Part shown: positions 60,773-64,000 of the stretch, in pieces
How the letters are laid out: every line of letters starts with the position of its first letter
How positions within the stretch are numbered: position 1 is the stretch's first letter
DNA from: an uncultured Erwinia sp.
GTDB taxonomy: Bacteria > Pseudomonadota > Gammaproteobacteria > Enterobacterales > Enterobacteriaceae
Direction of reading: 5' to 3'
DNA: 64,000 nucleotides
Assembly (NCBI GenBank): GCA_946221915.1
Contig: CAMIKG010000019.1
Location: forward strand, 4,142 to 68,141
Notes under the pieces: generated by a model
Told to the model about the DNA's origin: nothing
Seen by the model: the letters and a program-made list of their open reading frames with translations, nothing else
Databases searched by the model: none
Position numbers and translations under genes: made by a program

Positions 60773-61648
60773 TTATCCCTTGTGGCCATAAACACGCTGA
60801 ACGTAGCGCCCGCGACCGTCGCCGTGGCCCAAATCCATGGCGACTAACGCGCAAGCTTCTTTATGGCTGAATCCTCTTTCCCGGTAATAACACAGCGCAT
60901 CCTGTGCACAGGCGTAACGCAGGCTGTGCGGAGAATACTCGCCTGTCAGTCCGGCGCGAATGGCCTGCGAATGCCAGTAGTTATTGGCGCTTTTCAGGTC
61001 TGGCTTGTTAATCAGGTGACCATTACGCTTCGCGGTGATGGTGAGTGCTTTATCGATAAGTTGCTTAACCGCTTCACGGTTTAACACTATGGTCTGGCGC
61101 GGGCGTCCGCCTTTGGTGCCAAACACTACAGGTAACCGCTCGTCACCTCTTGCCAGTGCAACGGCCCAGTTCTGCAATGACTGCGAACACTGCACCGCTT
61201 CCTGTGAGCGCAGCCCCATCAGTCGCGCCAGCTGAACGGCAACGGCCAGACCTGCATCTTTCTGTTCTAAGGCAGCGAGTGCGGCTTGATACCGATCCTG
61301 AGAGATAGCGGAGTGGCTTCCTGCACGACTGGCTCCAGCCAGTCCCAGCGCTTTATTACTGATACGTTCTGACTCCGCCAGCTTATCGCGCCCGGCAGCA
61401 CGCAGCATGACACGCACCGCCGACATCTCATTTTGCAGCGTGCGTAAGGTTATTCCCTGCGACAGTCTGCTGGCGATGTAGTCTTCAATGTGCCTGGATT
61501 TCAGGTGCTCCACAGAGCGTATCTGAATATTCAGCGACAACAGGTATGCGCAAAACCGTTCGGCCATTTTGATCCTGTCATGAACTGTTTTGCGACCGCC
61601 TGCGGCCTGAACTGCCAGCTTGTGCATTTCACGGCTTAACTGCGACAC
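60773..61648 (-). CDS. Second tyrosine recombinase (Integrase_1 type)
   Basis: The 291-residue protein has an N-terminal SAM-like DNA-binding domain (Phage_integr_N type) and a catalytic domain with Arg in MGLRSQEAV, Lys in GTKGGRPR, HSLRYAC, LGHGDGRG and a C-terminal tyrosine in VQRVYGHKG. All catalytic residues appear present, so it is probably active. It differs clearly from the P4-type enzyme next door. It starts at GTG 61648 after a strong GGGAGGG site and has a long structured upstream region. Confidence 0.85.
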   Translation of the reverse strand: MSQLSREMHKLAVQAAGGRKTVHDRIKMAERFCAYLLSLNIQIRSVEHLKSRHIEDYIASRLSQGITLRTLQNEMSAVRVMLRAAGRDKLAESERISNKALGLAGASRAGSHSAISQDRYQAALAALEQKDAGLAVAVQLARLMGLRSQEAVQCSQSLQNWAVALARGDERLPVVFGTKGGRPRQTIVLNREAVKQLIDKALTITAKRNGHLINKPDLKSANNYWHSQAIRAGLTGEYSPHSLRYACAQDALCYYRERGFSHKEACALVAMDLGHGDGRGRYVQRVYGHKG

Positions 61649-61663
61649 AATTGCCCTCCCCTT

Positions 61664-62311
61664 TCTCCGGCGCGCGGCTTTTTTTACAACACAGTGTCAC
61701 CTGTATTGTGCTGAACCATACCTGTGCGCCGGAGAGGCAACAGTTGAGGTGGTTTAAGGAACCGGTGATGCACTCTGTGCAACCGCCTGCGTCAGCAGGA
61801 TGTTCCTCAGGCTTAAAAAGCCTGCCTCAGGTATGGATTCAGTCCTCCTTTGGTTAGTGGGTTGAGTAAAGACGCAGAAAATGGTGCGTCAGATAGCTGT
61901 TCACTGTGTCAGACAAGATGGCGCAAGGGCTGGGGCAGTGGATTGGTGCGGCGTCACTTTGCAACGCTGAGGCGTGTGCGAAAGTGACACCGCTGCCCCA
62001 GGGGGATATGCCCTGAGGCAAAAAGGCCACTGTTTGGCGGCTGTGCCAGTGTCGGATTGCTGTATAGCAGGATGCGCCTCTGGGGAATCACGCATTGTTC
62101 GCTGGAGCAGGCAAGTGACCTTGCAGATGGGTACTGCTAACTTGCCGGGGCTTGATACTTCGTAGTGCCTGATTGGCACAGCTCAGGTGTTACGGCTACC
62201 CTGCCGAAGCAGCACCCGCCTGACGGTAGCCTGCGGATGGGGATGACCACACAGTTTTTCACAGTGCGCTGCCTTAAAGGTCGGGGCAACCTGGGCGCAG
62301 TCTGAGACTGC
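61664..62311. ncRNA. Gene-free, inverted-repeat-rich region: candidate structured RNA
   Basis: No ORF here looks like a protein. At least ten strong inverted repeats are present: 61664-61673 with 61726-61735 (10 bp), 61711-61724 with 61828-61842 (14 bp, one bulge), 61748-61754 with 61781-61787, 61808-61814 with 61818-61824, 61871-61876 with 61885-61890, 61931-61938 with 61993-62000 enclosing 61953-61960 with 61981-61988, 62110-62115 with 62141-62146, 62165-62169 with 62175-62179, 62194-62200 with 62225-62231, and 62297-62302 with 62306-62311. The transcribed strand is not settled. Confidence 0.5.
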
Positions 62312-62326
62312 CTTGTGTTTGGATTG

Positions 62327-62354
62327 AGCATACGCCAGTGTTATGAAACTGCAA
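62327..62354 (-). promoter_or_regulatory. Candidate minus-strand promoter for the structured region
   Basis: On the minus strand TTGCAG (62349-62354) and TATGCT (62327-62332) are 16 bases apart. A transcript from here would pass through the structured region and into the second recombinase gene. Each element matches four of six consensus bases. Confidence 0.35.
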
Positions 62355-62521
62355 GAGTATTGAGAAAGGGTATAGGCAAAAAATAATGTGTATAAATGTG
62401 TGGGTTATTTTTAAGGTTAGACCTAAAATTTGCTCTGCCCCCTAATGCAGCCAGAGCTTTTAGTACGGTATAAGGAAAAAATGCGGCAGCGTGCCCGATA
62501 ATACGTTGAAAGTATTATCTT

Positions 62522-62962
62522 CTATACTTCGAAGTCAAGGAAGACTTTAAGGAAAGAAACCATCAGGAAAGTATAACCTGCAATGAAACGCCAGTTCCTT
62601 TTCAAAACAAAAGCTGTTGCCCTTACCCCCCTAAACTTCTTTACTCTTACAAGGTTATTTCTCAATCGTTCTTTTTGACTTTCTGAGAGTAATGACTTGT
62701 TGATTTTTAAACTAATTCCTTTCTCATAGTTTGAAAACGACTTTTTGTAACCTACCTTGGGTAGCCTTCCAGCGAATAGCAAGATAGTAAGTAAAAATGC
62801 GATGATTTGATAATACTTATTTGGGATACCCCAGCATCCAAATGTAGTAAGAATAACCCACTCAGAAACTGATTCTTTTTGTAGTTCCTTCCACCACCTA
62901 TTCATGCCTTTAGCATACGACCGGATTTCTCTGTTGATATTTAAAAACTCATCAGAACTCAT
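62522..62962 (-). CDS. Hypothetical membrane protein
   Basis: I do not recognise this 146-residue protein. It has a polar N-terminus, a hydrophobic segment near 50-68 (YYQIIAFLLTILLFAG), a basic middle (LRNNLVRVKKFRGVR) and a second hydrophobic segment at the C-terminus (FIAGYTFLMVSFLKVFL). Both termini are probably on the same side. The coding sequence is AT-rich like its surroundings, unlike the GC-rich core chromosome. The ribosome site GGAGGCGGC lies just before the ATG. Confidence 0.6.
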   Translation of the reverse strand: MSSDEFLNINREIRSYAKGMNRWWKELQKESVSEWVILTTFGCWGIPNKYYQIIAFLLTILLFAGRLPKVGYKKSFSNYEKGISLKINKSLLSESQKERLRNNLVRVKKFRGVRATAFVLKRNWRFIAGYTFLMVSFLKVFLDFEV

Positions 62963-63440
62963 GCCGCCTCCAATCTATTGATAAAAAACGAATTATTAAC
63001 TTAAGAACTCATAATATCATAGGAGAAACATCTGGACATAGCCTATACTCTCCTGTATTAACATGCATAGATTGAAAGAAGATAATTTTACGAGAACATT
63101 GCGAAAGTCAACTCAATGTAACTCTAGCGAATAAAAAACAAAGCAATTGACTAAATTAAAAAATTATCAGTTAGCATAGAATTAATTATAATAATAAAAT
63201 CTACCTTGAGTTATTTTTCAGACATAAATACTATAACTATTAGCACAACTAAAGAATTGTCGCAACGAGAAGATTAAATGACCTTTTCTTCTGACTACCA
63301 GAGCGTTAATCTCATACCAGACTAAGCGAGTAGATGTTAGTGATTCTAGTTCAGGAACCTATTTAAGTCGCTCAACTCAACATAAAGTGGTTTATTACAA
63401 CCCCCAATAACTTGTCGATCTAAAAGGCGGAAAACAAACT
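62963..63440. other. AT-rich island sequence without clear genes
   Basis: About 480 very AT-rich bases with no convincing ORF. It could hold promoters for the flanking small ORFs or decayed genes. I see no clear repeat, terminator or tRNA. Confidence 0.5.
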
Positions 63441-63623
63441 ATGATCAATAGTCTACCCAAAAATCCACGTATTGGCTTTCTAAAAGAACTATCGATCCCT
63501 GATAACTTCAATGAGATGAATTCCAAAAAGATTTTCTATATATTTTACGGTAAAATTGATACTGACTTTCTGACAGAAAAACAAGATATCATTGCAGATG
63601 ATCGCTTTAACTTTGATCAGTAA
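63441..63623 (+). CDS. Possible small hypothetical protein
   Basis: This 60-residue frame (MINSLPKNPRIGFLKELSIP to DDRFNFDQ) has an AAGGCGG sequence about 12 bases before the ATG. I recognise no domain. Its acidic, lysine-containing composition and small size would suit an antitoxin or phage early protein, but this is a guess. It could also be a chance frame in AT-rich DNA. Confidence 0.3.
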   Translation: MINSLPKNPRIGFLKELSIPDNFNEMNSKKIFYIFYGKIDTDFLTEKQDIIADDRFNFDQ

Positions 63624-64000
63624 GTATCATATAATTCCATAATGGACAAATTCGATGAAAACAATCAGCTGCAGGGGAAATGATATTTTTACAGACTTAT
63701 AATGTCTTAGTTATCATATGAACATAAATGATCACCCTACTCGAAGTTTTAACTGCACCATAAAAAATAAATAAGTAACATCTATTACACGTATCGTACT
63801 TAACAAAATACTAGATAATTACTCCATTATAGAATCGTATTTTTTCCGTTTTTTAACTAAAGGCATGCATCCCCCATATAATCCTAGACTAACTTCACTC
63901 TGTGCGTAACGGACCCATAGTTTATAAAAGAAATAAAATACGGCATGACCTGCCCCCAGAATTAGATACAACCGTCAGTTAGTAATGTCGGTTTGTTTAC
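63624..64000. other. AT-rich sequence to the window end, no clear gene
   Basis: These 377 bases contain no ORF I can support, no tRNA and no recognisable repeat. The island continues beyond the window, so the far attachment site is not visible. Confidence 0.5.

Noticed and set aside
62137..62331. Short open frames within the structured region (also 61651-61857, 61901-62179, 61974-62165)
   Set aside because: They overlap each other on both strands and lack ribosome sites or domains. Strong stems run through all of them.
58962..64000. A complete prophage
   Set aside because: Only recombinases and a Ner-like regulator are seen. No replication, packaging or structural gene is present in the window.

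Overview
The window is enterobacterial chromosome. Gene order, and protein lengths that match E. coli residue for residue in many cases (MetJ 105, PfkA 320, FieF 300, CysE 273, YicC 287), put it in Enterobacterales. The lipopolysaccharide (LPS) core locus is of the Klebsiella/Serratia type (waaE, wabG-, wabH- and wabN-like genes). A cpxA-trmL junction joins two blocks that lie far apart in E. coli K-12. Together these suggest an Erwiniaceae member such as Pantoea or Erwinia; the genus is inference.

Layout. 1-24916: metJ, rpmE, priA, cytR, ftsN, hslVU, menA, rraA, zapB, glpFKX, fpr, yiiR, yiiQ, tpiA, cdh, sbp, pfkA, fieF, a MASE2-GGDEF protein, cpxP and cpxRA. 24960-33335: trmL, cysE-gpsA-secB-grxC-yibN, envC-yibQ and kbl-tdh. 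33571-46691: LPS core synthesis (hldD-waaF-waaC, an AT-rich waaZ-like/waaL pair, a reverse-strand GT9 and deacetylase pair, then waaQ, two GT4 genes, waaA, waaE). 46688-58961: coaD, mutM, rpmBG, radC, coaBC-dut, slmA, two membrane genes, pyrE-rph, a nupC paralogue, a DUF3574 lipoprotein and yicC. 58962-64000: the start of a genomic island inserted just after yicC.

How the genes work together. glpF, glpK and glpX take up, phosphorylate and channel glycerol towards gluconeogenesis. hslV and hslU form a heat-shock protease behind a visible sigma-32-type promoter and a leader hairpin. cpxP and cpxRA face each other across a CpxR box, giving an autoregulated envelope stress system. ftsN, zapB, envC and slmA serve cell division. 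The waa genes, with hldD providing the heptose donor, build the LPS inner and outer core.

The least explained sequence is in the island. It carries a P4-type integrase preceded by three copies of an 11-bp motif, a Ner-like regulator, and a second tyrosine recombinase of a different subfamily. Upstream of that recombinase is a gene-free stretch of about 650 bp (61664-62311) packed with inverted repeats. It could be a large structured RNA or a long leader of the recombinase. Beyond it is AT-rich DNA with only weak, unrecognised ORFs. Two other composite palindromic elements (4304-4507 and 57322-57451) and a predicted LexA operator in front of radC also deserve a look.
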